A stretch of DNA of 40,741 nt from Candidatus Micrarchaeota archaeon CG1_02_55_22 (GTDB lineage Archaea; Micrarchaeota; Micrarchaeia; Norongarragalinales; UBA97), in assembly GCA_001871595.1 (NCBI GenBank), contig MNVH01000038.1, positions 1 through 40,741 on the forward strand. Direction: 5' to 3'. Shown here in pieces: positions 8,265 to 16,438 of the stretch. The notes under the pieces were generated by a model. It worked only from the letters and a program-made list of their open reading frames with translations. It was not told the origin of the DNA and searched no databases. Made by a program: the position numbers and the translations under genes. Numbering within the stretch: position 1 is the stretch's first letter; every line of letters begins with the position of its first letter.

Positions 8265-10151
8265 TTATTTTTCCCTCAACGGGACGAACGGGATTCCACC
8301 ACCGTGGTAGAACTTTGAGAAGAACTCTACGTAATGCAACCTGAGCGATTGAATTCCGGCCTCGAAGAGCCCCAAGCCCAACGCAACCGCGTGACCCAAG
8401 ATAAGCACGACACCAAAGAATATCGCTGGTAGGATTCCGATTGCCACGCCCGTAAGATCGCCTGCGGTTGCAGAGGTAATAATCGATTCAAGCGAGCTTT
8501 TAAACGGAATCTGGTTGACGATTTGCGCGAGAATCACTCCACTGAGGCCGAGCGCCATGATACGCAAATAGGACAAGAGGTTGGACAAGAGTCCGGGAAT
8601 CTCGACCACTGCCGGAACGCCCTCGAATTTGTACAACGCGACAACGCTGGCGATAACGAGCGCGATTATAATCGCGGGGGAGTTGAATATGTAGGGTGCG
8701 AACAAGTTTATTCCCGCCAAGAGGAACGCGGCTTCGAGCACAATCCAGCTCATCTTTGCGTAAGCGTGGCTCTTGTGGCCGTGCCTCCAATTAGTGTAAG
8801 CGCCAACAGCCAGACCGAAGCCCAGATGGATTACGCCAACGAGCAGCGCGGCAACCATTAGAATCGGCACGCCGTGGCCGGTGCGGTGGATGATTGCGTG
8901 CAACTCGTACCCGAAGATGTCTTCAACGCCCATGAACTCGCCGAAAACAAAGCCCCACACCGTTGTGAAGAAGCCGGATAGCAGCATCATTCCTGCCAAG
9001 TGGCGCCAGAACCCCTTCTGCGCCTTGAGGTAAAGGAACGAGGCAAGCGCCATAGTAAGCAGCCCGTAACCTATATCCCCAAAGATCATTCCGAAGATTA
9101 TTGGGAAAGTAATCGAGATGAAGAGCGTGGGGTCGTACTCTGCCTGATTCGGGAGCGAAAAGAAGCGCACCATGAACTCGAAACGCCGCACGAGGGGAGG
9201 GTTCTTCAGCACGGTTGGCGCATTCTTCTTCGTGGCGTGTGCCTCGACCGTCGCCTTGTTCTTCGTCACCTCAAGGATTTTGCGTTCGAGTTCCTTGAAC
9301 TTTCTTGACGTAACCCAGCCCTCGATGATTTCGAGAGCCTGCGTGCGGCCGAAACGGTTCGGCAACTCTGCCTTTTTGCCATATTCTTCAAGCTGGCACC
9401 GTAGCCGCGCAATGCGCGAGGCGTTCTTCACCGAGTACGCCGCCTGCCGTCCCGCGAGCTTGGCCGCATCGCGCTCAACCCGTTCCAACTCGCCCGTCGA
9501 GCCCGCCAACGCACTTGCGAACGACTCGCGCTCGGTAAGCGTGGGAATGGCGAGCTCTACCGCGTGCTTAGCCGTTTTCTCCAAGAGCAATGCCTTTTTC
9601 GCTGTGCCCACCGCGACGAGTGCGTACTCGGGTCGGTCGCTAGTGACGAAAAGCGTTTTTATCGGCAGCTTGGCAAGGTCTTTCTCGAACTCCTTGCGGT
9701 TGGATTTGAGCTCGAAGTAATGTAAAGACAATGTTTTAGCCTGCGAAAACGTTGTCGGGCGGACGGAGAGGTTCTCGAACGGCTTGAGCTCAGCGATGCG
9801 CGCCTTGAGCTGTGCCATCAGCGCTCGATATTCCGCTAGTTGTGCTTCGTTGCGTTTGAGTTCCTCGATTTCTTCACGAACCTTCTTTGATTCAGTGACG
9901 AGCCTTTCTCTCGGCTCGAGGTTTCCAGCTTCAGGAGTCAGGCGTATTCCGAGCGCCTTTTCGGTAGCGCGCAGGAAAATGAGTTCTTCGCTGATTTCCC
10001 TGAACTCTTGCAGGGGCGTTCCCGGCGTGCCTTGCCGGCTCCGCGTTAAGTGAATGGTACCAAAATCGTAGAGCGCGTCAACCACGCGGGCAGTGTCGGC
10101 TTGCATGCATATCACTCGCGCCTTCGTCATCGGTTCGAGTTTGAGCACCAT
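8265..10151 (-). CDS. atpI: A-type ATP synthase membrane subunit I (a)
   Basis: The stator subunit that forms the ion half-channels next to the K ring. It has a soluble coiled-coil N-terminal half (to about residue 340) and a C-terminal half with seven to eight membrane helices. LSYLRIMALGLSG carries the essential arginine facing the ring. I prefer the ATG at 10151 (MVLKLEPMTKARVI) because family members begin there; an in-frame ATG at 10166 adds five residues. The first gene of the operon, subunit H, ends 9 nt before 10166. Confidence 0.95.
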   Translation of the reverse strand: MVLKLEPMTKARVICMQADTARVVDALYDFGTIHLTRSRQGTPGTPLQEFREISEELIFLRATEKALGIRLTPEAGNLEPRERLVTESKKVREEIEELKRNEAQLAEYRALMAQLKARIAELKPFENLSVRPTTFSQAKTLSLHYFELKSNRKEFEKDLAKLPIKTLFVTSDRPEYALVAVGTAKKALLLEKTAKHAVELAIPTLTERESFASALAGSTGELERVERDAAKLAGRQAAYSVKNASRIARLRCQLEEYGKKAELPNRFGRTQALEIIEGWVTSRKFKELERKILEVTKNKATVEAHATKKNAPTVLKNPPLVRRFEFMVRFFSLPNQAEYDPTLFISITFPIIFGMIFGDIGYGLLTMALASFLYLKAQKGFWRHLAGMMLLSGFFTTVWGFVFGEFMGVEDIFGYELHAIIHRTGHGVPILMVAALLVGVIHLGFGLAVGAYTNWRHGHKSHAYAKMSWIVLEAAFLLAGINLFAPYIFNSPAIIIALVIASVVALYKFEGVPAVVEIPGLLSNLLSYLRIMALGLSGVILAQIVNQIPFKSSLESIITSATAGDLTGVAIGILPAIFFGVVLILGHAVALGLGLFEAGIQSLRLHYVEFFSKFYHGGGIPFVPLREK

Positions 10152-10175
10152 GTTACCGCGCATCACTTGATTGGT

Positions 10176-10541
10176 CTAATAAGCCTTCTTGCGCTTGGTT
10201 GCAAAGAATTCAGCGTAAATCTTAGTTGCCGCTCGTTCTACCTTTATCTTGGAGCTGGATTCAATGTCTTTGGCATCGGCCTTCGCCTTGTCAACTATCT
10301 TAGTGCACTCGGCCTGCGTCTTTTCCTCGGCCTTGCGCAACAATTCGGCCCGTTCAGCCGCGGCCTTCTTGTGGCCTTCTTCAACCAAAAGCACTGCTTT
10401 CTCTCGCGCATCGGCGACAATATCCGCTGCCTTGCCGCGCGCCTTTTCAGCGCGTTGCGCCGCCGCCGCTTCGGCCGACGCCATGTCCGCCACGCTCTTG
10501 GAAAATTCTTGCGTTTCGTCTTCCTGCTTGTGAGAGTCCAT
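10176..10541 (-). CDS. atpH: A-type ATP synthase subunit H (peripheral stalk)
   Basis: A 121-residue, almost entirely coiled-coil protein rich in Ala, Lys and Glu, the pattern of AhaH/subunit H, which pairs with subunit E as the peripheral stalk. Identification rests on composition, size and position at the head of the operon directly before subunit I, since coiled coils have few diagnostic motifs. A TATA box centred near 10564 on the minus strand places transcription start at or next to the ATG, and no Shine-Dalgarno site is seen. Confidence 0.88.
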   Translation of the reverse strand: MDSHKQEDETQEFSKSVADMASAEAAAAQRAEKARGKAADIVADAREKAVLLVEEGHKKAAAERAELLRKAEEKTQAECTKIVDKAKADAKDIESSSKIKVERAATKIYAEFFATKRKKAY

Positions 10542-10558
10542 TAATTACACACTTTCAA

Positions 10559-10569
10559 CGTATAAAGCG
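10559..10569 (-). promoter_or_regulatory. Leaderless promoter of the ATPase operon
   Basis: On the minus strand CGCTTTATACG forms a good archaeal TATA box centred 23-25 nt upstream of the ATG at 10541. Archaeal initiation occurs about 25 nt after the box, so the mRNA should start at the start codon. It lies in the 245-nt divergent gap with the gene at 10787. Confidence 0.6.
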
Positions 10570-10786
10570 AAAGAAAGCCGTTAGCTCTCTTTTCCCCTTA
10601 CTCCCGTTATTGCCCCAAACTAATATTTATTGGCTTCGGGCAAAACACGCGAAAAAAAGCCCCGGAATGGCACAATCCAGCCCGCAAACTCGGGGCCTCA
10701 ACAACCCAAAACACCCTTTCCGCGCCCGTCTTTACCGCGTTTCATTGAGCGAAGAATTAAAGGTTTTCCCCCCAAAACGCTTTGCA

Positions 10787-11629
10787 ATGAACCATTCCGG
10801 AGTTGATGTTAACATGCACGAAGTACACAACCTGGCAGGAAATAGTACGATTGCCTCTACGAGCAAGGCCCTGCGGGTCTACGTCGTCCACCACTCGCGC
10901 GCCGGAATAGCAAGCGGCTGTGGCGCACTCGGCCACCTCAACCCCCTTGAAGCAGAACACGCCCTGCACGGACTCGCCGCTGGCCTTGAAGCGCATGGAC
11001 TAGACGCAGAAAATTTCTTCGGCATGCCACTCGAACGCGCAACCAACCTAGTCCAATCTATGCAACTACCAAACGACGCCGGACTGCGCGCCAAACAATT
11101 GCTCAACGAGCACCCCGAAGGCTCGCCCGCTGTCTTTGTAACTTACGGCCACGAGGATGGCTCAGTACGCGTCGTCGGCGTCAAAGGCATCGCCCACTAC
11201 CGGCCCGGCGCGGGATACGTCGTCTCGCAATGCAGTGACGCCCGCGTGCCAACAGAGGCGAGCCAAGCAATAGCTGAAGAAGGTATCGCCGCGCTTGGAC
11301 GGGGCGCGAGCCCACTCAACCTGCAATTCTCGCTCCCTCATCTCGTCGTACCCAACGCAGACACGCAAGCCCCAGCATCAATGGTAATCCACACGCCAAG
11401 CGAACACCCGCCGAAAAGAAATGGCAAGTCGTTCCACGTCACCGCCGTCAAAGACGAGCCCTCGCTGCACGAACTCGTCTCTGCTGCCTACGCGATAGCA
11501 AGCTTCGGTCCGCACGCTAAAGGCAGCACTGACACGCTCAAGACCATCCGCCTGCAAGGCCTAGGCTCGGCAGCGCAAGCCGCGTGGAAAGCCAAGCTCT
11601 ACGGAATCAAGGGAGTACGCGTCGAGTGA
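10787..11629 (+). CDS. Hypothetical protein, not recognised
   Basis: About 280 residues of soluble alpha/beta protein that I cannot assign. Segments such as LRVYVVHHSRAGIASGCGALGH, AVFVTYGHEDGSVRVVGVKG and a C-terminal LQGLGSAAQAAWKAKLYGIKGVRV look like regular folded protein, and no signal or membrane helix is present. The frame is open back to a TTG at 10610. I prefer ATG 10787 because ATTAAAGG at about 10754-10761 would give a leaderless start there. ATG 10667, behind the TATA-like TAATATTTATT at 10621-10631, is a real alternative. It is divergent from the ATPase operon and upstream of hppA. Confidence 0.6.
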   Translation: MNHSGVDVNMHEVHNLAGNSTIASTSKALRVYVVHHSRAGIASGCGALGHLNPLEAEHALHGLAAGLEAHGLDAENFFGMPLERATNLVQSMQLPNDAGLRAKQLLNEHPEGSPAVFVTYGHEDGSVRVVGVKGIAHYRPGAGYVVSQCSDARVPTEASQAIAEEGIAALGRGASPLNLQFSLPHLVVPNADTQAPASMVIHTPSEHPPKRNGKSFHVTAVKDEPSLHELVSAAYAIASFGPHAKGSTDTLKTIRLQGLGSAAQAAWKAKLYGIKGVRVE

Positions 11630-11741
11630 CGCGTTCGCAAAAAACCTTTTTAACCAGTTCCGGCTAACCTTTTCAGTAAAACGCCTAACCGCTTTCTTTT
11701 TTTCGAGTGGGCGAAACAACTTCAAGACGGAGTGTGGGATA

Positions 11742-13742
11742 ATGTTACAGTTTGCAGCCGTGCTGGCCATAGTCGTCGGTATACTGACGCTTGGTTACGC
11801 TGGAGTCATCGTCTACTCGATAATGAAGCTCGACGCGGGCAACAAGAAAGCCGAGGAAGTCGCCTTGGCAATAAGGCAGGGCGCTGAAGCATACCTGAAG
11901 CGCCAGTACATGACGCTCGCACCCTTCGTCGTCGTCATCGCGCTCGCCATTGGCCTCGCGATAAATTGGACGATAGCATTGACTTTCGTAGCCGGCGTAA
12001 TCGCCAGCGCGTTGGCAGGGTTCATCGGCATGAATGTGAGCGTTAGAGCCAACTCGCGCGCTGCCAAAGCCGCTGAAACCGGCTTGCAAGCAGCAATGAA
12101 CGTTTCAGTGCGCGGTGGAGCAGTCACCGGCCTCGCCCTTGTAGGCCTCGGATTGCTCGGCGTGGGCGGATTATACTACTTGCTCGGTGACTTAGGCGCA
12201 CTAATCGGATTCGGTTTCGGAGCCTCGTTGATATCGCTCTTCGCCCGAGTCGGAGGCGGAATCTTCACCAAGGCGGCCGACGTCGGCGCCGATTTGGTCG
12301 GGAAAATCGAGAAGGGCATTCCCGAGGACGACGCACGCAACCCCGCAGTCATCGCCGACAACGTGGGAGACAATGTTGGTGATTGCGCAGGAATGGCCGC
12401 AGACTTGTTCGAATCCTACGTGGTGACGATGATCGCCGCAATGCTTCTCGGCGCAGCAGCAGGACCGCAATTCGTTGCCCTCCCGCTGTTGTTCGGAGTA
12501 GTAGGCGCCGTGGCAACAGTCATCGGCCTCTCATTCATCAAACTCGGCAAGAGCGGCAACATCATGAACGCGCTCTACAAGGGCGTAATCGCCACGGCAT
12601 TGCTCGCCCTCGTCGGCTTCTTTGCCGTAACCTACGGGCCCGGCTGGCAAACAGTCTTCGTCCCAGCAGTCATCGGAATCGCCGTGACGCTCCTCATGTT
12701 CCGCATCACCGAGTACTACACTGCCAAAGAATATTCACCGGTAAAGGAAATAGCGGAGGCGTCAAAGACCGGCGCAGGAACCAACCTAATCGCCGGACTC
12801 GCAATCGGGCTGCAATCAACCGCCATGCCCGCCCTAGTAGTGGTCTCTGCAGTGTTCGCATCCTATTACTTTGCAGGAATGTATGGAATCGCCCTTGCAG
12901 CAGCCTCAATGCTTTCCCTCACCGGAATAGTCATCACCCTCGACGCCTACGGCCCGATAACAGACAACGCGGGCGGAATCGCCGAGATGAGTGGTGCGCC
13001 CGAAAAAGTTCGCAAGGTAACGGACGAACTCGACTCGGTAGGCAACACGACGAAAGCAACGACGAAAGGCTTTGCAATCGCCGGAGCCGCACTCGGCGCT
13101 CTGGCGCTCTTCGTTGCCTTCGTCCAAGAAAGCGCCGTGCTCCGTGCCACGCAAGTGGTCAACATCCTCGACCCCAACGTCACAATCGGCCTCTTCATCG
13201 GAGCCGCACTGCCCTTCTTGTTCGCAAGCTTCCTCATGAAGGCAGTCGGGCGCGCAGCATTCAAGATTGTCGAAGAAGTACGCCGCCAGTTCCGCGAAAT
13301 CAAGGGAATCATGGCACGCAAGGCAAAACCCGACTACGCCAAGGCAGTCGACATCTGCACCGCCGCAGCGTTGGGTGAATTGCTCGTGCCCGGCCTCCTC
13401 GCCGTGGCCACTCCGCTCCTCGTCGGATTCCTCCTCGGTCCCGCGGCGCTCGCAGCGCTCCTCGCCGGAGCAATCGCAAGCGGATTCCTCTTGGCACTAA
13501 TGATGTCCACCGGTGGAGCCGCGTGGGACAACGCCAAGAAATACGTCGAGGACGGCAACTACGGCGGTAAGGGCAGCGACGCCCACAAAGCCGCAATAGT
13601 GGGCGACACCGTCGGCGACCCGTTCAAGGACACGGCAGGACCAAGCCTCAACTCCCTAATCAAAGTGTTGAACACGGTCTCAATCGTCTTCGCTGCGGCG
13701 TTAGGCACGGGCCTCATCACGCTCGTCGTGGTAGGCGGCTAG
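11742..13742 (+). CDS. hppA: Membrane-bound ion-pumping pyrophosphatase, K+-independent type
   Basis: A 666-residue integral membrane pyrophosphatase with about 16 membrane helices that couples pyrophosphate hydrolysis to ion export. The substrate motifs are intact: ADVGADLVGKIEKG, then DDARNPAVIADNVGDNVGD, and the C-terminal VGDTVGDPFKDTAGPSLN. In the GNTTKATTKGF segment Lys438 and Thr441 occupy the positions that are Ala and Gly in K+-dependent enzymes. That is the signature of the K+-independent, proton-pumping subfamily. GGAG 8-9 nt before the ATG may serve as ribosome site. A hairpin/T-run terminator follows at once. Confidence 0.97.
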   Translation: MLQFAAVLAIVVGILTLGYAGVIVYSIMKLDAGNKKAEEVALAIRQGAEAYLKRQYMTLAPFVVVIALAIGLAINWTIALTFVAGVIASALAGFIGMNVSVRANSRAAKAAETGLQAAMNVSVRGGAVTGLALVGLGLLGVGGLYYLLGDLGALIGFGFGASLISLFARVGGGIFTKAADVGADLVGKIEKGIPEDDARNPAVIADNVGDNVGDCAGMAADLFESYVVTMIAAMLLGAAAGPQFVALPLLFGVVGAVATVIGLSFIKLGKSGNIMNALYKGVIATALLALVGFFAVTYGPGWQTVFVPAVIGIAVTLLMFRITEYYTAKEYSPVKEIAEASKTGAGTNLIAGLAIGLQSTAMPALVVVSAVFASYYFAGMYGIALAAASMLSLTGIVITLDAYGPITDNAGGIAEMSGAPEKVRKVTDELDSVGNTTKATTKGFAIAGAALGALALFVAFVQESAVLRATQVVNILDPNVTIGLFIGAALPFLFASFLMKAVGRAAFKIVEEVRRQFREIKGIMARKAKPDYAKAVDICTAAALGELLVPGLLAVATPLLVGFLLGPAALAALLAGAIASGFLLALMMSTGGAAWDNAKKYVEDGNYGGKGSDAHKAAIVGDTVGDPFKDTAGPSLNSLIKVLNTVSIVFAAALGTGLITLVVVGG

Positions 13743-13752
13743 AAAACAAGAC

Positions 13753-13783
13753 GGGCCGAAAGGCCTCCTCTTTTCTTTTTTTT
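13753..13783 (+). terminator. Hairpin/T-run terminator after hppA
   Basis: GGCC-GAAA-GGCC (754-757, 762-765) with a GAAA tetraloop, extended by a G-T pair, followed by a run of T broken by single C bases to 783. The stop codon of hppA is 11 nt upstream. Confidence 0.7.
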
Positions 13784-13931
13784 CCAGTATAAAACGTAGA
13801 GGGGTATATTCTGTCAATGAGCACCTCTTCGGAGCGGATTGACCTTTAAAGGGCTTATTCTTTTTATTCAAGGCCGCTAAGTCCGAAAGGCTAATCCAAC
13901 AATTGAACGCGGGCGGGTGCGGCGGGGGGCT
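13784..13931. other. Intergenic region with two mutually exclusive stems
   Basis: No gene seen. GGATTGACCTTT (13836-13847) can pair with AAAGGCTAATCC (13886-13897) in a 12-position stem with one G-T pair and one A-C mismatch. Its 5' arm overlaps ATTGAC (13838-13843), which can instead pair with GTCAAT (13813-13818) around a CTC-TTCG-GAG hairpin. The region lies between the convergent ends of hppA and a PIN gene. It may be an RNA or a terminator; the sequence does not decide. Confidence 0.3.
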
Positions 13932-14435
13932 TTATTTGCCGGGCGTTGCTTCTATCGCGTTTCTTATCTCCGAGTACGCTTTCGTGCCGCAATGCCACCC
14001 GCCGGCGACCATCGCGTCGAGGATGCCCACTGCCTGCTTTTTGCCCAAGCGTTTGCGCCTCACTGCGTCGATTACCAGCGCGGTGGAGTGGATTGTCCTG
14101 ACGTTTACGGCCCGCGCGTAAGCCACTGCAAGGTGGTCGTCAATCACGGCGACGGCGCCGCGTTCCCGCGCGAGGCAGACGACGCTTGCGTCGGCAACGC
14201 TTATGCCGGGAATGTTCGGAACCGCGGCCTTCGGTTCGATTTCCGAGAGCTTCTTGGAGGAGAACAACTGCCGCAAGGCGTGGGCCTCCGGCCTCCGCTC
14301 GTTGTCAAGCCCGAGTTCGGCGGCGACTTGCGGCGTGGTAACCAGCGTGAACCCCACGCCGAGGTAACGCCAGAATCCCGCGCGCGTCAGGTGTATGAGC
14401 GGCGTGGCGTCGAGAACGAGTTCCACGCGCTTCAC
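13932..14435 (-). CDS. PIN-like nuclease toxin (DUF3368 type)
   Basis: A 167-residue PIN-like protein of the kind that pairs with UPF0175 antitoxins. The expected acidic positions are present: Asp9 (VLDATPLIHL), Glu40 (VAAELG), Asp82 (SVADASVVCLA) and Asp99/100 (AVIDDHLA), with the basic helix VRRKRLGKKQAVGILDAMV near the C-terminus typical of the family. The predicted action is RNA cleavage, with the target unknown. It overlaps the antitoxin stop by 4 bp. All catalytic residues are present, so this toxin appears functional, unlike the two RelE-type genes further on. Confidence 0.85.
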   Translation of the reverse strand: MKRVELVLDATPLIHLTRAGFWRYLGVGFTLVTTPQVAAELGLDNERRPEAHALRQLFSSKKLSEIEPKAAVPNIPGISVADASVVCLARERGAVAVIDDHLAVAYARAVNVRTIHSTALVIDAVRRKRLGKKQAVGILDAMVAGGWHCGTKAYSEIRNAIEATPGK

Positions 14436-14743
14436 TCCCCGGCAAGCAACGAAAGCTCCTCGTCAAGCTCGGCCTTGGAGAGCTTCACGTAATCCACCCG
14501 TTTCTCCTTGGCCAATTCGAGCATCTCCCAAATCGTCAGGCCCGCTAGACGCGCCGCCTCCCCTACTGAAGCCTTGCCGTCGCGCAGCTGCTTCAACGCG
14601 TTCTCCTTCCTCCATTCCGCCAGGCCGAGTTCGATGGCCTTGCGCGCGGCGGAAGACTTGTCCAGCCGCTCTCCCTCCATCAATTCCCGAAGCCGCTTCT
14701 CGGCCTCCTTGGGAAGCCTTGTCGCGACAGTGACGAACGCCAT
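14432..14743 (-). CDS. UPF0175-family antitoxin
   Basis: A 103-residue protein with an N-terminal ribbon-like strand (FVTVATRLPKEAEKRLRELME), a helix typical of DNA-binding antitoxins (SSAARKAIELGLAEWRKENAL) and a small HTH (ASVGEAARLAGLTIWEMLELAKEKRVDY), the layout of UPF0175. The ATG at 14743 is preferred to an upstream alternative at 14842 because the TATA box and palindrome at 14754-14781 lie in between. The PIN-like toxin follows with a 4-bp overlap. It should bind the toxin and repress its own promoter. Confidence 0.85.
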   Translation of the reverse strand: MAFVTVATRLPKEAEKRLRELMEGERLDKSSAARKAIELGLAEWRKENALKQLRDGKASVGEAARLAGLTIWEMLELAKEKRVDYVKLSKAELDEELSLLAGE

Positions 14744-14753
14744 CCAAACACCC

Positions 14754-14781
14754 CGTTTACGAAACGATATAATCGTAAACG
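14754..14781 (-). promoter_or_regulatory. Palindromic operator around the TATA box of the UPF0175/PIN pair
   Basis: CGTTTACGA (14754-14762) and TCGTAAACG (14773-14781) are perfect 9-bp inverted repeats separated by 10 bp. The spacer holds the TATA box of the minus-strand antitoxin gene, centred about 27 nt from its ATG, so initiation is leaderless. A repressor bound here would block TBP. Binding by the antitoxin is inference. Confidence 0.65.
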
Positions 14782-14887
14782 TCCTCGTATAAATAGGTTT
14801 CCCGGACGACTTTCGCCCCGGCCGAGCGCCCGCCGTTTGCACAACATCTTATTAAGTTCTTCAAACGATACGCCTAAAGAATAATTA

Positions 14888-16015
14888 GTGAATTCAATGC
14901 AAGGCTTCCCACACCAATTACCATTAGAAACCGTAGATTCCTACCGGCAAATCGCAGGCAGTCGGCAGCTCGGGCAACTCGAGCGCAGCGGGCAATTCGC
15001 GCCCGTCGAACGCTTCAACCTCTTCACCGAACGCGACCGGCTCAAACAGGCCATGCGTAAAAACAACTTTTCCAGTGAGAGCCAGCAGACCGTGTTCGCA
15101 GCATTCAATTTCGCCGCCCACCACCACTTGGAGAACTACCGTGAAAGCGGCGAACACATGATGACGCACCTCCTCGCGCTCGCCCACCGCCTCATCGAAC
15201 GGCAAGGCGACGCACGACACGTCGCAGGCGCGTTGCTGCACGACGTAGTAGAGGAAGCCCACGCACCATTCGAAGAAATCGAGGGCCTGACCCGGGGCGC
15301 GGCAGAACGCAAGCACGAAGCGGTCCGCGAACGCCGCCTCGACGAAGTCTACGAGCACTTCGGCACCGACATCGGTTCCACCGTAGAAAACCTCACCCAG
15401 CTCCCTGGAGAAGACTTCGGCAGCTACGCCCACCGAATACTCTATTCGGGCGACTACCACGCAATAGCAATCAAGATTCAAGACGTGCTCCATAACATCG
15501 AGACAATACGCGGGTTGCGTGAAAGCAAGCGCGAATCAATGCTGGCCAACTACGCCAAGTTCTACGAAGTCGCGGCCAGGCTTGACACGCGGACCGCCGA
15601 ACAAATCCGTTTGGCGCTCAAGACTGCTGGTTCGCCAATCGAGATACAGCACGTAGGCGGCCACGTTGCAATAGTTCCCTCGCGTTTAATGCCGGGCTGG
15701 CTCATCCACGTCCCCGTCGGCGAGCGACCCCTCGCAATAGTGCACGCACCCGTTACAAGGCCGCACCTAATAGAAGTTGGAATGCCTTTCGACGAAGCGA
15801 AAGGGTGGGACCGTGCGTACTGGCGCCCTCGCCTCAAAGCAATCGGCCTCGACAGCGAGGGTAAGGGTATAGTGGACGCGAGAAAGCCAGACGCACGTTA
15901 CTGGCCAAGAAAGTTCGGCGACCGCGTGTACTATACCGTCGAACTCGCCGGCCGCGACCACGAATGGCTCGCCGGGCAAGTCGAACAACTCTACCGCGAA
16001 GCGCTCGGCGAATGA
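14888..16015 (+). CDS. HD-domain protein of RelA/SpoT hydrolase type
   Basis: A 375-residue protein whose residues 70-230 match the (p)ppGpp hydrolase HD domain of SpoT and the small hydrolase MESH1. Visible are His94 (MTHLLALAHRL), His118-Asp119 with Glu122-Glu123 (ALLHDVVEEA), and Asp199/Asn203 (KIQDVLHNIETI, family KLADRLHN). These are the Mn-binding and catalytic positions. There is no synthetase domain; the C-terminal 150 residues are unfamiliar alpha/beta sequence. It could hydrolyse an alarmone or another nucleotide. GTG 14888 or ATG 14897 may be used; TTATTAAG near 14850 is a possible TATA box. It is a single gene between a toxin pair and a tRNA. Confidence 0.8.
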   Translation: MNSMQGFPHQLPLETVDSYRQIAGSRQLGQLERSGQFAPVERFNLFTERDRLKQAMRKNNFSSESQQTVFAAFNFAAHHHLENYRESGEHMMTHLLALAHRLIERQGDARHVAGALLHDVVEEAHAPFEEIEGLTRGAAERKHEAVRERRLDEVYEHFGTDIGSTVENLTQLPGEDFGSYAHRILYSGDYHAIAIKIQDVLHNIETIRGLRESKRESMLANYAKFYEVAARLDTRTAEQIRLALKTAGSPIEIQHVGGHVAIVPSRLMPGWLIHVPVGERPLAIVHAPVTRPHLIEVGMPFDEAKGWDRAYWRPRLKAIGLDSEGKGIVDARKPDARYWPRKFGDRVYYTVELAGRDHEWLAGQVEQLYREALGE

Positions 16016-16074
16016 ATCGCGCCGGTTTTTATTCCTTTGTGACCACAAACAATTCTAGTAACCAACTAGGGTTT

Positions 16075-16146
16075 GGGCTCGGAGTCGGCCGGTAAGACGC
16101 TCGCTCCGCAAGCGAGAGACAGCGGGTTCAATTCCCGCCGAGTCCA
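16075..16146 (+). tRNA. tRNA-Ala (anticodon CGC), with G8 and C33
   Basis: A full cloverleaf of 72 nt: acceptor GGGCTCG/CGAGTCC, D arm with GG in the loop, anticodon stem CTCGC/GCGAG with loop TCCGCAA, five-base variable loop, T arm GCGGG/CCCGC with loop TTCAATT, discriminator A73. CCA is not encoded. The G3-T70 pair and A73 are the alanine identity elements and agree with anticodon CGC. Two nearly universal bases differ: position 8 is G rather than T, and position 33 is C rather than T. It may be a functional but odd tRNA or a decaying copy. No intron. Confidence 0.85.
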
Positions 16147-16178
16147 CTCCAACCTTTTCCTCGTCGCGCTCGCCCCTA

Positions 16179-16355
16179 ACAAAAGCCGTTGCTTTTGTGG
16201 GTGTCACAAACTCGCGGGTTTGTTACACGGCTCGGCTGCGGCCTGCGCCTCTCGCGCTCCTCGATGTCTGTTGGCGTTCGCCGCCATGCAGGTTGGCTGC
16301 TGCCAACCGCACCATGCTTGGCGCATGGACGATGCCTGCAAACCTTTTGGTTTGC
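16179..16355. repeat. Cluster of perfect short hairpins between tRNA-Ala and fic
   Basis: The 345-nt gap 16147-16491 has no convincing gene. It contains a row of inverted repeats: 16179-16198 (8 bp, loop CGTT), 16201-16228 (11 bp, one mismatch), 16291-16308 (7 bp, loop TGCT), 16312-16328 (6 bp, loop TTGGC) and 16338-16355 (7 bp, loop TTTT), plus weaker ones between 16229 and 16285. CTCTCGAC (16367-16374) and GTCGAGAG (16428-16435) form another pair. The arms differ in sequence, so this is not one repeated unit. Function unknown. Confidence 0.6.
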
Positions 16356-16438
16356 TTGGGAAAGCTCTCTCGACCAAAACGTTTACGCTTCTCTTTGCTT
16401 CGGCCTTTTTCGTCATACCTTTATTTCGTCGAGAGGCA

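Noticed and set aside
12383-13378. A 331-codon Arg/His-rich frame inside hppA
   Set aside because: It is a shifted frame of a clear pyrophosphatase gene and typical of GC-rich shadow ORFs.
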